Part shown: positions 41,518 to 50,129 of the stretch, in pieces | Numbering within the stretch: the stretch's first letter is position 1 | How the letters are laid out: every line of letters begins with the position of its first letter | Origin: Idiomarina sp. | GTDB lineage: Bacteria > Pseudomonadota > Gammaproteobacteria > Enterobacterales > Alteromonadaceae | Assembly (NCBI GenBank): GCA_020832105.1 | Contig: JAFIFH010000072.1 | Span: 1 to 50,129 of the forward strand | Direction of reading: 5' to 3' | Length of the DNA: 50,129 nucleotides | The notes under the pieces: generated by a model | Database searches by the model: none | What the model saw: the letters and a program-made list of their open reading frames with translations, nothing else | Told to the model about the DNA's origin: nothing | Program-made: the position numbers and the translations under genes

Positions 41518-42258
41518 ATGACAAAATCATATGTAGTGGGCTGGTTTGCAGCTCTGTTCGCTTTGGGTCTGATTACGGCCAGCGCATCTGCTACGGAGCA
41601 AACAGTAAGCGCGCCAGTTGAAGCCAGCACAGAAGCCGAAAGCGACGAACAAGTGCAAACTGGCTTGCCGTTGTTTCCTTTAGTTGAACCTGAGCCAACG
41701 TCAGAGCAGCCAGCCACTGATTCCGCAGATGCCAATGACGCGCCGCCGGTAGCCATGGAAAACCTGGTTGAAATGGTGGACGAGGAAGCTGGCCCCCGCG
41801 AGTTTGTTATCTTTATTGTACGCCATATGGAAAAAGAGGATTCAACGCTGGATCCTGGTTTGACTGCTGAGGGTGTGCGCCGCGCGGATGCCCTTGCTCA
41901 ACTGTTGAGTAACGCAGATATCGAACGTATTTACAGCACACTGTACCGCCGTAGCACAGGTACCGTGCTGCCTCTGGCTCGTACTTTGGCTATCCCCGTT
42001 GAATTCTACCAGCCCGATGCTGGCGATGCGTTGGTTGCAACCCTGCTGGATGCCGGGCAGTCTGCTCTGGTTGTGGGTCACAGCAATACCGTCGCCAACC
42101 TGGTGAATGCACTAGGCGGCAGCGCTGAAGAGCTCAGTGAAGACCGCTACGGCGATATTTTCCAGCTCGTTATTCGGGTTGATGGTGACGACCACGACGT
42201 TCGTCAGGTCCACCTGCGAGCGCCCTTGATCGCTATCGAGCGTCGCGGCACTCGCTAA
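41518..42258 (+). CDS. Exported histidine phosphatase-family protein
   Basis: 246 aa. Signal peptide 1-26 (FAALFALGLITASASA), then a Pro/Glu/Ala-rich acidic linker to about residue 88 (TEAESDEQVQTG; VEPEPTSEQPATDS), then a phosphoglycerate-mutase-like domain. Catalytic motif is RHMEKE (canonical RHGE; His phospho-acceptor kept), with TAEGVRRADALA, YSTLYRRSTGTVLPLA and the second His in VVGHSNTVANLV. Periplasmic phosphatase of unknown substrate. No terminator follows within 30 bp, but a GC-rich hairpin is at 42292-42313. Confidence 0.85.
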   Translation: MTKSYVVGWFAALFALGLITASASATEQTVSAPVEASTEAESDEQVQTGLPLFPLVEPEPTSEQPATDSADANDAPPVAMENLVEMVDEEAGPREFVIFIVRHMEKEDSTLDPGLTAEGVRRADALAQLLSNADIERIYSTLYRRSTGTVLPLARTLAIPVEFYQPDAGDALVATLLDAGQSALVVGHSNTVANLVNALGGSAEELSEDRYGDIFQLVIRVDGDDHDVRQVHLRAPLIAIERRGTR

Positions 42259-42491
42259 GGCGCCGCGGCAACACTTTCCCGCCTGTTGTGAACGCGCTCT
42301 GTTGAGGGCGCGTAAAACTTCTGTAAACCCTACTGACGTAATTCTTATCACAGCGCACACTAGATGGGTGTTGCCATTGTTTCCTCCGTTGACTGAGCCA
42401 CCCTTTTCATGGTCGCAGCGGGATTTTCCTGAAGCAGGCAGGCGCGCCAGACACTCAATATTTTGCCAGACATCTAAGTGAATCATTATCC

Positions 42492-43217
42492 ATGCGCTAT
42501 CAAATTTATCTGCTCAACCGAGCAGAAGAGAAAACCAGGCTTGAACATTTTCGTATTCAGGCTGGCCGTTTACGCCAGTCTTTCGCACGTATTGACGCTG
42601 TCAATGCCGATCAGGTTCAGGTGAGCAGCGAACTCAGCCATTACGACGAAACCAATAACGCGCAACATTATTATCGTTCGTTGACGATGAGTGAGATCGC
42701 CACCTATGTAAGTCACCGCTTTGCCTGGCAGCGCATGCTCGACGACGACGTTGATTTTGCCATTGTGCTGGAAGACGACGTGTTGCTGGCGAACAGTTTT
42801 GCGTATCTGGCACGAACCATTGCAGAACTTGAGCAGCCTTGGCATGTGCTGAAACTGGCAGAACCTTATGCCAGGGTGAAAAGTAAAGGGATTGAACGTT
42901 GCGGTGCCGCCACATTAGTGCGCTACCCAGATATTCCGTTAGGGACCAGCGCCTATGTGATTACCCGCGAAGGCGCAGAGGCGATGCTACGCTGGAGTGA
43001 AGGTTTTTATCGACCGCTGGATGTGGATTTTCAATGGGCGTGGCAGCCGGGATTAAAGGTCCGCGGTATCCGGCCCTACCCGGTGCAGGTGAGTCATCGG
43101 CTGGGGCGGGCAGAGAAGCCAGTGGCGTTGATGCGTAAGCATCAGGTACGCCGGGTAGTGGCATTGAAAGAAGGCCTCAAGTATCGCTGGCAACGCCGCT
43201 TACAGAATGTGAAATAA
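42492..43217 (+). CDS. Glycosyltransferase family 25 (LPS-type)
   Basis: 241 aa, cytosolic or membrane-associated. N-terminal YQIYLLNRAEEKTRLEHF; the metal/nucleotide-sugar motif AIVLEDDVLLA; and the acceptor-side block LGTSAYVITREGAEAML followed by RPLDVDFQWAW, as in GT25 galactosyltransferases of lipooligosaccharide. The C-terminus is basic. It stands alone, not within an LPS cluster, preceded by 233 bp with no gene. Confidence 0.88.
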   Translation: MRYQIYLLNRAEEKTRLEHFRIQAGRLRQSFARIDAVNADQVQVSSELSHYDETNNAQHYYRSLTMSEIATYVSHRFAWQRMLDDDVDFAIVLEDDVLLANSFAYLARTIAELEQPWHVLKLAEPYARVKSKGIERCGAATLVRYPDIPLGTSAYVITREGAEAMLRWSEGFYRPLDVDFQWAWQPGLKVRGIRPYPVQVSHRLGRAEKPVALMRKHQVRRVVALKEGLKYRWQRRLQNVK

Positions 43218-43246
43218 AAAAAGGGATGCGTTGCATCCCTTTTTTT
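43216..43246. terminator. Bidirectional terminator between GT25 and tesB
   Basis: A-run, GGGATGC-GTT-GCATCCC, T-run; ends both convergent genes. Confidence 0.88.
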
Positions 43247-43271
43247 ATCCATTGCAACGAGTTCAAGGCGA

Positions 43272-44132
43272 CTAATTACGCTGGCGGATCAGACCCTCTT
43301 GCATGGTAGAAGCCACTAATTGACCCTGGCGGTTGAATACCTGGCCGCGGACCAGACCACGCGCATTTGACGCACTTGGGCTATCGATGGCGTATAGCAC
43401 CCAGTCATCCATCCGGAAATCCCGGTGAAACCACATGGCATGATCAATGGTTGCCATCTGCATTTTTGGTGAGGCAAAGCTCAGGCCATGGGGCTGTAAC
43501 GCGGTAGGTAGGAAGTTAAAGTCGGAGGCGTATGCCAACAGGTATTTATGCACCCGTAAGTCGTCCGGCATCTCGCCATTCGCCTTCAACCACACGTAGC
43601 GTTTTGCTTCGGTTTTTTGCGGATTAAACGGGTTATAGTCAGTGACAAACCGCATCAGGATTGGCTTGTCGCTGGTGAACTTACTGCGCAACGCCTCTGG
43701 AATGAGCTCTGCATGTTTACGATGTACATCAAGATCGGAAATCAGCCCTTCCGGCCCTGGCACATCAGGCATCTCAGCCTGGTGCTCGATGCCTTCTTCA
43801 GCCACCTGAAATGACGCAGTCATATAGAAAATAGGTTTGCCGTACTGAATCGCCTGTACCCGTCGGGTCGAGAAGCTTCTACCATCACGGATATTTTCAA
43901 CATCATAGACAATAGGTTTATGGGCATCGCCTGGGCGTAAAAAGTAGCTGTGCAGAGAGTGGACCAGACGGTCCTCTGCCAGGGTTTTCTTCGCCGCACA
44001 CAATGCCTGACCCATGACCTGCCCACCAAATAATGCGGCAAACCCAAGGTCCTGGCTTTGCCCGCGATACAGGCCTTCTTCAATAGTTTCTAAGTCAAGT
44101 AGGTTAAGTAAGTCCTGCAATACCTGGCTCAT
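43272..44132 (-). CDS. tesB: Acyl-CoA thioesterase II
   Basis: 286 aa, double hot-dog enzyme that hydrolyses medium/long acyl-CoA in the cytosol. Landmarks match E. coli Tes[48 protein letters not shown], and the catalytic second half [25 protein letters not shown] and [12 protein letters not shown], which supply the Asp, Ser/Thr and Gln. AAGGAAATG lies before the ATG. A dyad at 44213-44226 lies about 80 bp upstream. Confidence 0.96.
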   Translation of the reverse strand: MSQVLQDLLNLLDLETIEEGLYRGQSQDLGFAALFGGQVMGQALCAAKKTLAEDRLVHSLHSYFLRPGDAHKPIVYDVENIRDGRSFSTRRVQAIQYGKPIFYMTASFQVAEEGIEHQAEMPDVPGPEGLISDLDVHRKHAELIPEALRSKFTSDKPILMRFVTDYNPFNPQKTEAKRYVWLKANGEMPDDLRVHKYLLAYASDFNFLPTALQPHGLSFASPKMQMATIDHAMWFHRDFRMDDWVLYAIDSPSASNARGLVRGQVFNRQGQLVASTMQEGLIRQRN

Positions 44133-44432
44133 TGATTCATTTCCTTAATGGTCTGGGTGCACGCATGCTGTATAAATGGGTTTGCGGCTAACGAATAGCT
44201 TACCAGATGATCTGGTCGGATGTGGTATTTTGCACAGACTCTTCGATAACTGCAACATCACCGCCCAGCGCACAGCTATTAACATCAGTCATATTGCCTA
44301 TTTAGCTAACAGCTATTGAGAAATCCCTGATATTTTCTATAGTTAAGGGACGCAAAAATCATGTGAGCTGGTGGCCGTTTACAGGCAAGTACCAAACTAG
44401 CGCAGCGAAGTAAGTACTGAGGAGAAGAGGTT
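44133..44432. other. Divergent control region between tesB and acnA
   Basis: 300 bp, no gene. Contains the dyad ACCAGA-TGA-TCTGGT (44212-44226) near tesB; AT-rich DNA at 44330-44350 and GAGGAGAAGAGG before acnA. Nothing else recognised. Confidence 0.5.
44212..44226. promoter_or_regulatory. Operator-like dyad upstream of tesB
   Basis: ACCAGA-TGA-TCTGGT, perfect 6-bp arms. The right arm continues as TCTGGTCGGA, which resembles one half of a FadR site, but the full FadR order (CTGGT...ACCAG) is inverted here. Confidence 0.4.
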
Positions 44433-47108
44433 ATGGCAAGTCACGATAGTCTAAGCACATTAAGCACGCTGGACGTAAGTGGAAAGACCTATCATTACTA
44501 CAGCCTGCCAAAAGCAGCGAAGACACTGGGTAATATCGACAAGCTTCCGGTTTCGTTAAAAGTGTTACTGGAGAACCTGTTGCGCTTTGAAGATGGCGAA
44601 ACGGTTGGCGGAGATGACCTCAAGGCGATGGTTGACTGGCTAAAAGAACGCAGCTCTACTCGTGAAATAGCATATCGGCCCGCTCGCGTGTTAATGCAAG
44701 ACTTTACCGGTGTACCTGCAGTGGTCGATTTGGCCGCCATGCGTGATGCGGTGGAAAAAGCAGGCTTAAACCCGGACAAAATCAATCCATTGTCAGCCGT
44801 TGACCTGGTTATCGACCATTCGGTGATGGTCGACAAGTTCGGTACCGACGAAGCCTTTGAACAGAACGTTGCGATTGAAATGGAACGCAACAAAGAACGT
44901 TATGAGTTCCTGCGGTGGGGGCAAAAAGCATTTGATAACTTCCGGGTGGTGCCGCCGGGCACCGGTATCTGCCATCAGGTGAACCTGGAATACCTTGCCA
45001 AAGCAGTGTGGACCAAAGAGGAAGATGGCAAGACCTTTGCGTACCCTGACACTTTGGTTGGCACCGATTCCCACACCACGATGATCAACGCCCTTGGGGT
45101 GCTGGGTTGGGGGGTCGGTGGCATCGAAGCGGAAGCTGCGATGCTTGGCCAGCCAGTTTCCATGTTGATTCCTGAAGTCGTGGGCTTTCGCTTAAGTGGC
45201 AAACTGAAAGAAGGTGTAACGGCAACGGACCTGGTCCTGACCGTGACCCAGATGCTGCGTTCCCAGGGCGTTGTCGGCAAGTTTGTCGAGTTCTATGGGC
45301 CAGGCTTGAACGGCCTGCCGCTTGCGGATCGTGCAACCATTGCCAACATGGCGCCAGAGTATGGTGCGACCTGTGGTTTCTTCCCGGTAGATGAAGAAAC
45401 GCTCACTTATATGCGCCTCACCGGTCGGGAAGAAGAGGCTATCGAACTGGTCAAAGCCTATTCACAAGCCCAAGGCACCTGGCGCGACGATCAGTCAGAA
45501 CCTGAGTTTACCGAAACCCTTGAGCTTGATATGGGCGACGTGGAACCCTCATTGGCCGGGCCAAAACGGCCTCAGGACCGAGTGTCATTGAGTGGCCTTA
45601 ACGGTGCTTTTGAGCTGTTGATGGAATCATCAGGGGTGAGCACAGATGACAACACTAAAATTGCGATCGATGGCAGCGATGAAACGCTGACCCACGGTGA
45701 TGTGGTGATTGCAGCGATTACCTCCTGTACCAATACCTCGAACCCCAGTGTCATGATGGCCGCAGGCTTAGTGGCGAAAAAAGCACTGGCCAAAGGTTTG
45801 CAGCGCAAGCCGTGGGTAAAAACCTCACTGGCACCAGGCTCTAAGGTGGTCACGGATTATCTGGAAGCGGCGGGGCTGGACAATTATCTCGACGAACTAG
45901 GTTTTGATTTAGTTGGTTACGGCTGCACGACCTGTATCGGTAACTCAGGGCCTCTGCCAGATGAAATCAGCAAAGCCGTAGATGAGGGTGATTTAATCGT
46001 ATCCTCGGTACTCTCCGGCAACCGTAACTTTGAAGGGCGTATTCACCCTCAAGTAAAAGCAAATTGGCTGGCTTCACCGCCATTGGTGGTGGCTTACGCC
46101 CTGGCTGGGACAACCCGGATTGATTTGAGTAAAGACCCCATTGCGAATGACAGTGAGGGTAACCCTGTTTACTTGAAAGATATCTGGCCCACTGAGGCTG
46201 AAATCAAAGAGCAGGTTGAACTGGTTGTGAGCGACATGTTCCGCAAGGAGTATGGCGAGACTCTGTTTGAAGGTGATGAGCACTGGCGCAGCCTGAATAT
46301 TCCGGACAGCCTGACCTACGCCTGGAAAGAAGAATCTACCTATGTGGCAAACCCGCCGTTCTTCGAAGGTATTGATAAGCCGTTAGAACCTTTGCAGGAC
46401 ATTAAAGGCGCGCGAGTCCTGGCTCGGTTTAGCGACTCTATTACCACTGACCATATTTCGCCTGCCGGTGCGATTAAGCCGAATGCGCCCGCCGGAAAAT
46501 ACTTGCAGGAGCGCGGTGTAGATATTAAAGATTTCAACTCCTACGGCTCTCGTCGTGGTAACCATGAGATCATGATGCGTGGCACCTTTGCCAATATCCG
46601 TATCAAAAACCTGATGGTAGAAGGGTCTGAAGGTGGTGTCACCCGCCATGTACCCAGTGGCGATGAGATGTCGATTTATGACGCAGCGATGCGTTATCAA
46701 CAAGATGAGACGCCCCTGATCGTGCTTGCAGGTAAAGAGTACGGAACAGGTTCAAGCCGCGATTGGGCAGCGAAAGGGACCCGGTTGCTCGGCGTGAAAG
46801 CGGTTATCGCTGAGAGCTTTGAGCGTATCCACCGCTCGAACCTGGTGGGGATGGGTGTGTTGCCTTTGCAATTTACAGATAAGCAAAGTGTGGACAGCCT
46901 TGAGTTAACAGGTGATGAAATTATTTCATTGCAGGGCATTAGCGATGATCTCAAACCCGGGCAAAGCATTAAGGCGATTGCTGAAAGAAAGAATGGCGAG
47001 ACGGTTGAATTTGAGCTGCTGTGTCGCATTGATACCGTGAATGAGGTTCACTACTTTAGAAGCGGTGGTATTTTGCATTATGTACTGCGTCAGCTGATTG
47101 CGGCCTGA
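44433..47108 (+). CDS. acnA: Aconitate hydratase A
   Basis: 891 aa. Isomerises citrate and isocitrate in the TCA and glyoxylate cycles; cytosolic [4Fe-4S] enzyme of the AcnA/IRP type. Near E. coli AcnA throughout: [16 protein letters not shown] start, [40 protein letters not shown], cluster cysteines in [12 protein letters not shown] and [12 protein letters not shown], and the swivelling domain [16 protein letters not shown]. Length is normal. Strong ribosome site GAGGAGAAGAGG; downstream terminator at 47176. Confidence 0.98.
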   Translation: MASHDSLSTLSTLDVSGKTYHYYSLPKAAKTLGNIDKLPVSLKVLLENLLRFEDGETVGGDDLKAMVDWLKERSSTREIAYRPARVLMQDFTGVPAVVDLAAMRDAVEKAGLNPDKINPLSAVDLVIDHSVMVDKFGTDEAFEQNVAIEMERNKERYEFLRWGQKAFDNFRVVPPGTGICHQVNLEYLAKAVWTKEEDGKTFAYPDTLVGTDSHTTMINALGVLGWGVGGIEAEAAMLGQPVSMLIPEVVGFRLSGKLKEGVTATDLVLTVTQMLRSQGVVGKFVEFYGPGLNGLPLADRATIANMAPEYGATCGFFPVDEETLTYMRLTGREEEAIELVKAYSQAQGTWRDDQSEPEFTETLELDMGDVEPSLAGPKRPQDRVSLSGLNGAFELLMESSGVSTDDNTKIAIDGSDETLTHGDVVIAAITSCTNTSNPSVMMAAGLVAKKALAKGLQRKPWVKTSLAPGSKVVTDYLEAAGLDNYLDELGFDLVGYGCTTCIGNSGPLPDEISKAVDEGDLIVSSVLSGNRNFEGRIHPQVKANWLASPPLVVAYALAGTTRIDLSKDPIANDSEGNPVYLKDIWPTEAEIKEQVELVVSDMFRKEYGETLFEGDEHWRSLNIPDSLTYAWKEESTYVANPPFFEGIDKPLEPLQDIKGARVLARFSDSITTDHISPAGAIKPNAPAGKYLQERGVDIKDFNSYGSRRGNHEIMMRGTFANIRIKNLMVEGSEGGVTRHVPSGDEMSIYDAAMRYQQDETPLIVLAGKEYGTGSSRDWAAKGTRLLGVKAVIAESFERIHRSNLVGMGVLPLQFTDKQSVDSLELTGDEIISLQGISDDLKPGQSIKAIAERKNGETVEFELLCRIDTVNEVHYFRSGGILHYVLRQLIAA

Positions 47109-47175
47109 CGTTCAAACTTCATGGTAGACGTTTGCTTCAGGCAGTGAATACTTAGACGTAAACAGAAAGAAGTCA

Positions 47176-47201
47176 CAAGGCAGGCACATAAGCCTGCCTT
47201 G
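47176..47201 (+). terminator. Hairpin terminator after acnA
   Basis: CAAGGCAGGC-ACATAA-GCCTGCCTTG, perfect 10-bp arms, weak T-tail (TTGCG). Confidence 0.75.
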
Positions 47202-47257
47202 TTGCGTACTTGTGAATGGCTTGCTAGCCTAATCCTCTAGTCAACACATGGAGCATT

Positions 47258-47803
47258 ATGCGAGACCTTCGTGGATTGGCCCTACAGGGATGGGCGCAAA
47301 CACTGTTGCTGGCCAGTTGCTTACTTGTTCTCACAGGTCAGCTCGTTCCCCCTGCGCATGCACAAGCGAGTGGTACCTCGCAATCCGATACCAATCATAC
47401 GATTACCTTAACCGGCACCGAACGCAGCAGTGAAGGCTATTTTCAATTACAGGTTGAAGGCCTGAATGATCAGCAGCAGTTTGTGATTGAACAATCCTCC
47501 AGCGCAGATTTCTATACGATCGAGGCACGATTTCCACCGCTCGGTTCATTTCGACAAATTTCCCTCAGTGGCTTTGATGACGGTACTTATTTTTTTCGCG
47601 CCCGAGTGGAGCAGGGTGACAACGCCGTCAGCTATTCAACCACCCACCAGGTTAGCGTGCAGCACTACCCTTTGTGGCAGGCGTTGAGTCTGTTTGGCGT
47701 TGGGTTGGGGTTGTTTGTGGCGCTACTGACTACCTTGTTGTGGCTACACTGGAACAGCCAGCGGGGGCCATACCATAGGCAAAGTGAGAGCACCCATGGA
47801 TGA
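47258..47803 (+). CDS. Envelope protein with beta-sandwich domain and C-terminal membrane helix
   Basis: 181 aa, not assigned. N-terminal signal peptide (TLLLASCLLVLTGQLVPPAHA), a periplasmic domain rich in beta-strands of fibronectin-III-like look (HTITLTGTERSSEGYFQLQV; ISLSGFDDGTYFFRARVEQG), and one C-terminal transmembrane helix (FGVGLGLFVALLTTLLWLHW) with a short basic cytosolic tail. It overlaps the symporter start by 8 bp, so it is part of that operon and may be a periplasmic-facing partner of the transporter (inference). Confidence 0.72.
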   Translation: MRDLRGLALQGWAQTLLLASCLLVLTGQLVPPAHAQASGTSQSDTNHTITLTGTERSSEGYFQLQVEGLNDQQQFVIEQSSSADFYTIEARFPPLGSFRQISLSGFDDGTYFFRARVEQGDNAVSYSTTHQVSVQHYPLWQALSLFGVGLGLFVALLTTLLWLHWNSQRGPYHRQSESTHG

Positions 47804-49223
47804 GTTCGCACTAAAAAGTAGTACCGGCTTTATTATTATCGTGATCTTTGGTCTTGCCTGGATAGCATTCGGTTACTATCTGGGTCGCAAAAATACCAGC
47901 CATGAAGACTTTGCGCTGGCCGGGCGCAATGTCGGTTTTGCTTTTGCCTCGGCCACTGCCATGGCGACCTGGGTGACCAGTAACACCACATTAGTAGCGC
48001 CTGAGTTAACCTTCCAGTTCGGGTTATGGGGCATGGTCGGCTATTCATTCGCGGCCCTGGGTTTAATGCTCTTCGCCCCATTATCCGCAAGAATCAAAAA
48101 ACTCTTGCCGCATGGCTATACCAGTGGCGATTTTATTCGCCTGCGCTTTGGTTTTACCGCCTGGTTGATCTTCATGTTGATATCCACAGTGTATGCGCTG
48201 GGCTGGCTGGTCAGTTTAGGAATGGCAGGTGGCATCTTGCTACAGGCCTTAAGCGGCCTTGATTACCATATTGGGATGACCTCAATTCTGCTGATCTGTG
48301 TGCTCTATACCTTGTTTGGTGGATTGCGTGCGGTCATAGCCACCGACTTTATTCAGGCGTTGATTATTATTACCGGGGTGGTCGCTGTGGCGATTTTAAT
48401 CCTCAATAACGTGGGAATGGATACTATCCACACCAACTTAAGTGAGCAGCATCCACGCCTGCTGGATATGCTGTTTCCTGCAGCGGTGATGTTCTTATTC
48501 AATAACCTGTTCTTCGGTTTAGGCGAGATCTTTCACTCCAACGTGTGGTGGTCCCGGGCGCTGGCGTTTAAGCAGAAAGTTGCCGCTCGCGCATTCTTCA
48601 CCGGTGGTTTGTTATGGTTACCTATCCCTATTGTGACCGGGTTTATTGCCCTGGCAGCGCCACAGCTTGGTATTTTCCCCTCCAGCCCTGATATGGTAGG
48701 GCCCACGGTAGCCGCTGCGGTATTGGGCAGTGTAGGCGCGGTGATTGTGTTTATCGTGGTATTTTCAGCCCTTGCGTCGAGTCTGGATTCATTACTTGCA
48801 GCCACCTCAGACTTAGTCACCCGTGATCTCTATCAAAAGCATATGAATCCACAGGCCTCTGACCAACGCTTGTTCCGGGTTAACCGCCTGGTGATTGCCG
48901 GGCTTGGCCTATTAACCTGGCTTCTATGCTTGCCACAGATCACTACCCTGGCGGCTTTGCTGAATTTCACCGGCGCTTTTGTGGCCAGTACGATCTGGCC
49001 TATTGTGGTCGGTTTGTATCACCCTAAATTAGATGGTCGCTATGCGGCGGCGGCAATGGCACTGGGTACCATTTGCGGGTTGATTAGTTATTTTGTGATT
49101 GGTTTTTATGTTGCAGCACTGCTGTCTTGCCTGGTTTCAGGGCTTATCACCCTAACTGGCGTGTTGCGTAGCCAGCAGAAGTTCGACTGGCAACAATTAG
49201 ATGAGAAAGGAGCGCAATCATGA
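47796..49223 (+). CDS. Sodium:solute symporter family transporter
   Basis: 475 aa, LeuT-fold SSS transporter, about 13 membrane helices. Landmarks are GRKNTSHEDFALAGRNVGF at the first helix, MATWVTSNTTLVAPELTFQF, GYTSGDFIRLRFGF, YTLFGGLRAVIATDFIQALI and VVFSALASSLDSLLAATSDL, where the Ser pair typical of the Na2 site lies. ATG 47796 with GAGAG 6 nt upstream; GTG 47784 is less likely. Sits between an envelope protein (8-bp overlap) and a 39-aa membrane peptide (ATGA overlap). Substrate unknown; the neighbour suggests a nitrogen compound or amino-acid-like solute (weak inference). Confidence 0.92.
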   Translation: MDEFALKSSTGFIIIVIFGLAWIAFGYYLGRKNTSHEDFALAGRNVGFAFASATAMATWVTSNTTLVAPELTFQFGLWGMVGYSFAALGLMLFAPLSARIKKLLPHGYTSGDFIRLRFGFTAWLIFMLISTVYALGWLVSLGMAGGILLQALSGLDYHIGMTSILLICVLYTLFGGLRAVIATDFIQALIIITGVVAVAILILNNVGMDTIHTNLSEQHPRLLDMLFPAAVMFLFNNLFFGLGEIFHSNVWWSRALAFKQKVAARAFFTGGLLWLPIPIVTGFIALAAPQLGIFPSSPDMVGPTVAAAVLGSVGAVIVFIVVFSALASSLDSLLAATSDLVTRDLYQKHMNPQASDQRLFRVNRLVIAGLGLLTWLLCLPQITTLAALLNFTGAFVASTIWPIVVGLYHPKLDGRYAAAAMALGTICGLISYFVIGFYVAALLSCLVSGLITLTGVLRSQQKFDWQQLDEKGAQS

Positions 49224-49339
49224 TTAGCCTGGGCGCGTTACAGATATTAGTGTGGTTAGCCGTTATTGGGGGGGCTTTAGTCCCGTTGATACTAGTGCTG
49301 CTGTTCATTCTTGATTATAAATCTAAAACAATTTGGTGA
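49220..49339 (+). CDS. 39-aa single-helix membrane peptide, symporter small accessory type
   Basis: Too short for usual gene callers. MISLGALQILVWLAVIGGAL then VPLILVLLFIL and the basic end DYKSKTIW. One long hydrophobic helix. AAGGAG is 7 nt before the ATG and the ATGA overlap with the symporter stop shows translational coupling, so it is very likely real. SSS-family transporters are sometimes followed by such small membrane subunits. It ends 4 bp before the next start. Confidence 0.8.
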   Translation: MISLGALQILVWLAVIGGALVPLILVLLFILDYKSKTIW

Positions 49340-49343
49340 CTCT

Positions 49344-50129
49344 ATGAATGTAAATGATGCGTCGTTTGACCGCAAAAGGCCGGATGTATATGGCGATGCT
49401 CATCCAAAAGCGCTGCTGCGTAGTGTCGAGGAAGACGGTGACTACCTGGTTAACCTGTCAAATCAGCATGTGGTGTCCTGTGACCAATTTTGCCGCGCAA
49501 CTCTGAAACAGCTGTTTCGACTGGCGGCTAAATACGAAAGTAATCCAACCCGCTTTCGCTCACCGCTACAGGGTAAAATTCTGATTAGTGCATTTTATGA
49601 ACCCAGCACACGCACCCGGTTGTCGTTTGAAAGTGCCTGGCACCGGTTAGGTGGCGATATTATGTCGATCACCGATCGTTCCTCTACTGGGATTGCGAAA
49701 GGAGAGTGCCTCGAAGACGTCGCAGAGATGTTCAATAACTATGGCGATTGCGTTGTGCTTCGGGACAACAGCGACGAATCGCTGGGCAAGATGATGGATA
49801 CATTGCGGATCCCTATCGTGAATGCCGGGAATGGCTCTGACGAGCATCCGACTCAGGCGATGGCAGATTTATATGCTATTTTTAAGTGGCGCCCAGAACT
49901 GCTCGCTGACGATGTGCCGGTAGAGAAAAAAATTCGCATTGGCGTAATTGGTGTTCCGTCACGAATGCGCACGGTACGCAGCTTATTAAAGATTCTGGCG
50001 ATGTTTGATCAGGCAGTGGCTGAAGTGGTGATTATCCATGACGGCACAGATGAGGTTTTATTTTCACCCGGTCAGCGTGAGGAGCTTGCTGAGCGAGGGC
50101 TTAAAGTAACCACCTCGACTGATCTTGAC
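49344..50129 (+). CDS. Aspartate/ornithine carbamoyltransferase family enzyme, cut by window edge
   Basis: 262 residues visible, frame open at the end. The carbamoyl-phosphate motif is SAFYEPSTRTRLSFESAWHR, the mobile loop SSTGIAKGE carries the Lys, Arg of CVVLRDN and HPTQ of GSDEHPTQAMADLY are present, and RMRTVRS supplies the later Arg. These match aspartate carbamoyltransferase (PyrB) positions rather than ornithine (no SMG or HPxQ-type replacement seen). Compared with E. coli PyrB it has about 40 extra N-terminal residues (MNVNDASFDRKRPDVYGDAH). Last gene of the symporter operon; true PyrB or a paralogue acting on a transported solute cannot be decided. Confidence 0.85.
   Translation, partial: MNVNDASFDRKRPDVYGDAHPKALLRSVEEDGDYLVNLSNQHVVSCDQFCRATLKQLFRLAAKYESNPTRFRSPLQGKILISAFYEPSTRTRLSFESAWHRLGGDIMSITDRSSTGIAKGECLEDVAEMFNNYGDCVVLRDNSDESLGKMMDTLRIPIVNAGNGSDEHPTQAMADLYAIFKWRPELLADDVPVEKKIRIGVIGVPSRMRTVRSLLKILAMFDQAVAEVVIIHDGTDEVLFSPGQREELAERGLKVTTSTDLD

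Noticed and set aside
42292..42313. Terminator after the histidine phosphatase gene
   Set aside because: GC hairpin ACGCGC/GCGCGT without T-tract, 33 bp after the stop; evidence too weak.
44212..44235. FadR operator upstream of tesB
   Set aside because: Only one half (ATCTGGTCGGA) resembles FadR; the dyad order is ACCAG...CTGGT, opposite to FadR sites.

Overview
The window reads as chromosome of a marine-type gammaproteobacterium, most likely Alteromonadales or a near relative (inference). Reasons: PurM, WrbA, YebG, YbiI, YghU, Ndh, TesB and AcnA read as close relatives of the Escherichia coli proteins; the tmRNA is of gammaproteobacterial type with tag ANDDNYALAA; base composition is near 50% GC by eye; and there is a Na+/solute symporter and curlin-like secreted proteins. 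There is no tRNA, rRNA operon or CRISPR array.

Left part (1-4.6 kb): purM runs off the left edge, divergent from a GNAT/C39-peptidase-like fusion gene. Then follow wrbA, an Old Yellow Enzyme-family flavoprotein with an altered active-site motif, and a periplasmic monohaem c-type cytochrome. ssrA (tmRNA) lies at 4614-4968.

Mobile element (4972-9661): a 26-bp direct repeat of the ssrA 3' end (4946-4971 and 9636-9661) brackets a 4.69-kb integrated element. It carries a P2 gpA-type HUH rolling-circle initiator preceded by four helically phased TCACAAC repeats, a small orphan gene, a 64-nt hairpin, a strong promoter with an operator-like dyad, a 111-aa gene, an excisionase-like gene, a tyrosine integrase and, overlapping the integrase end, an AT-rich gene for an unknown two-helix membrane protein. 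No capsid, packaging or conjugation gene is present. It looks like a minimal, replicating integrative element or satellite with one cargo gene, and is the best candidate here for something undescribed. The native ssrA terminator and an IS3 orfA fragment follow.

Middle (10-29.6 kb): ordinary chromosome. Two serine hydrolases with SxxK motifs, yebG with a clear LexA box, an S66 peptidase, an operon of a haem-oxygenase-like diiron protein and a SAM methyltransferase, DUF421 plus YbiI, a LysR regulator divergent from a cation-diffusion-facilitator-like protein around a perfect 17-bp inverted repeat, tandem DUF1543, an M24 peptidase, a sirtuin, a small membrane-protein pair, a Fur-type-controlled TonB receptor, a hemerythrin, a lipase-like hydrolase and yghU.

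Right part (29.6-50.1 kb): two convergent curlin-repeat genes sharing one terminator, with no csgEFG; an Aer-like PAS chemoreceptor; a DCC thiol protein; an RND efflux operon (fusion protein and pump, no outer-membrane channel) divergent from a GPP34 (GOLPH3-like) gene; a CBS protein; ndh; an exported histidine phosphatase; a GT25 glycosyltransferase; tesB; acnA. The last operon couples a one-helix envelope protein, a sodium:solute symporter, a 39-aa membrane peptide and an aspartate-carbamoyltransferase-like enzyme that runs off the right edge.
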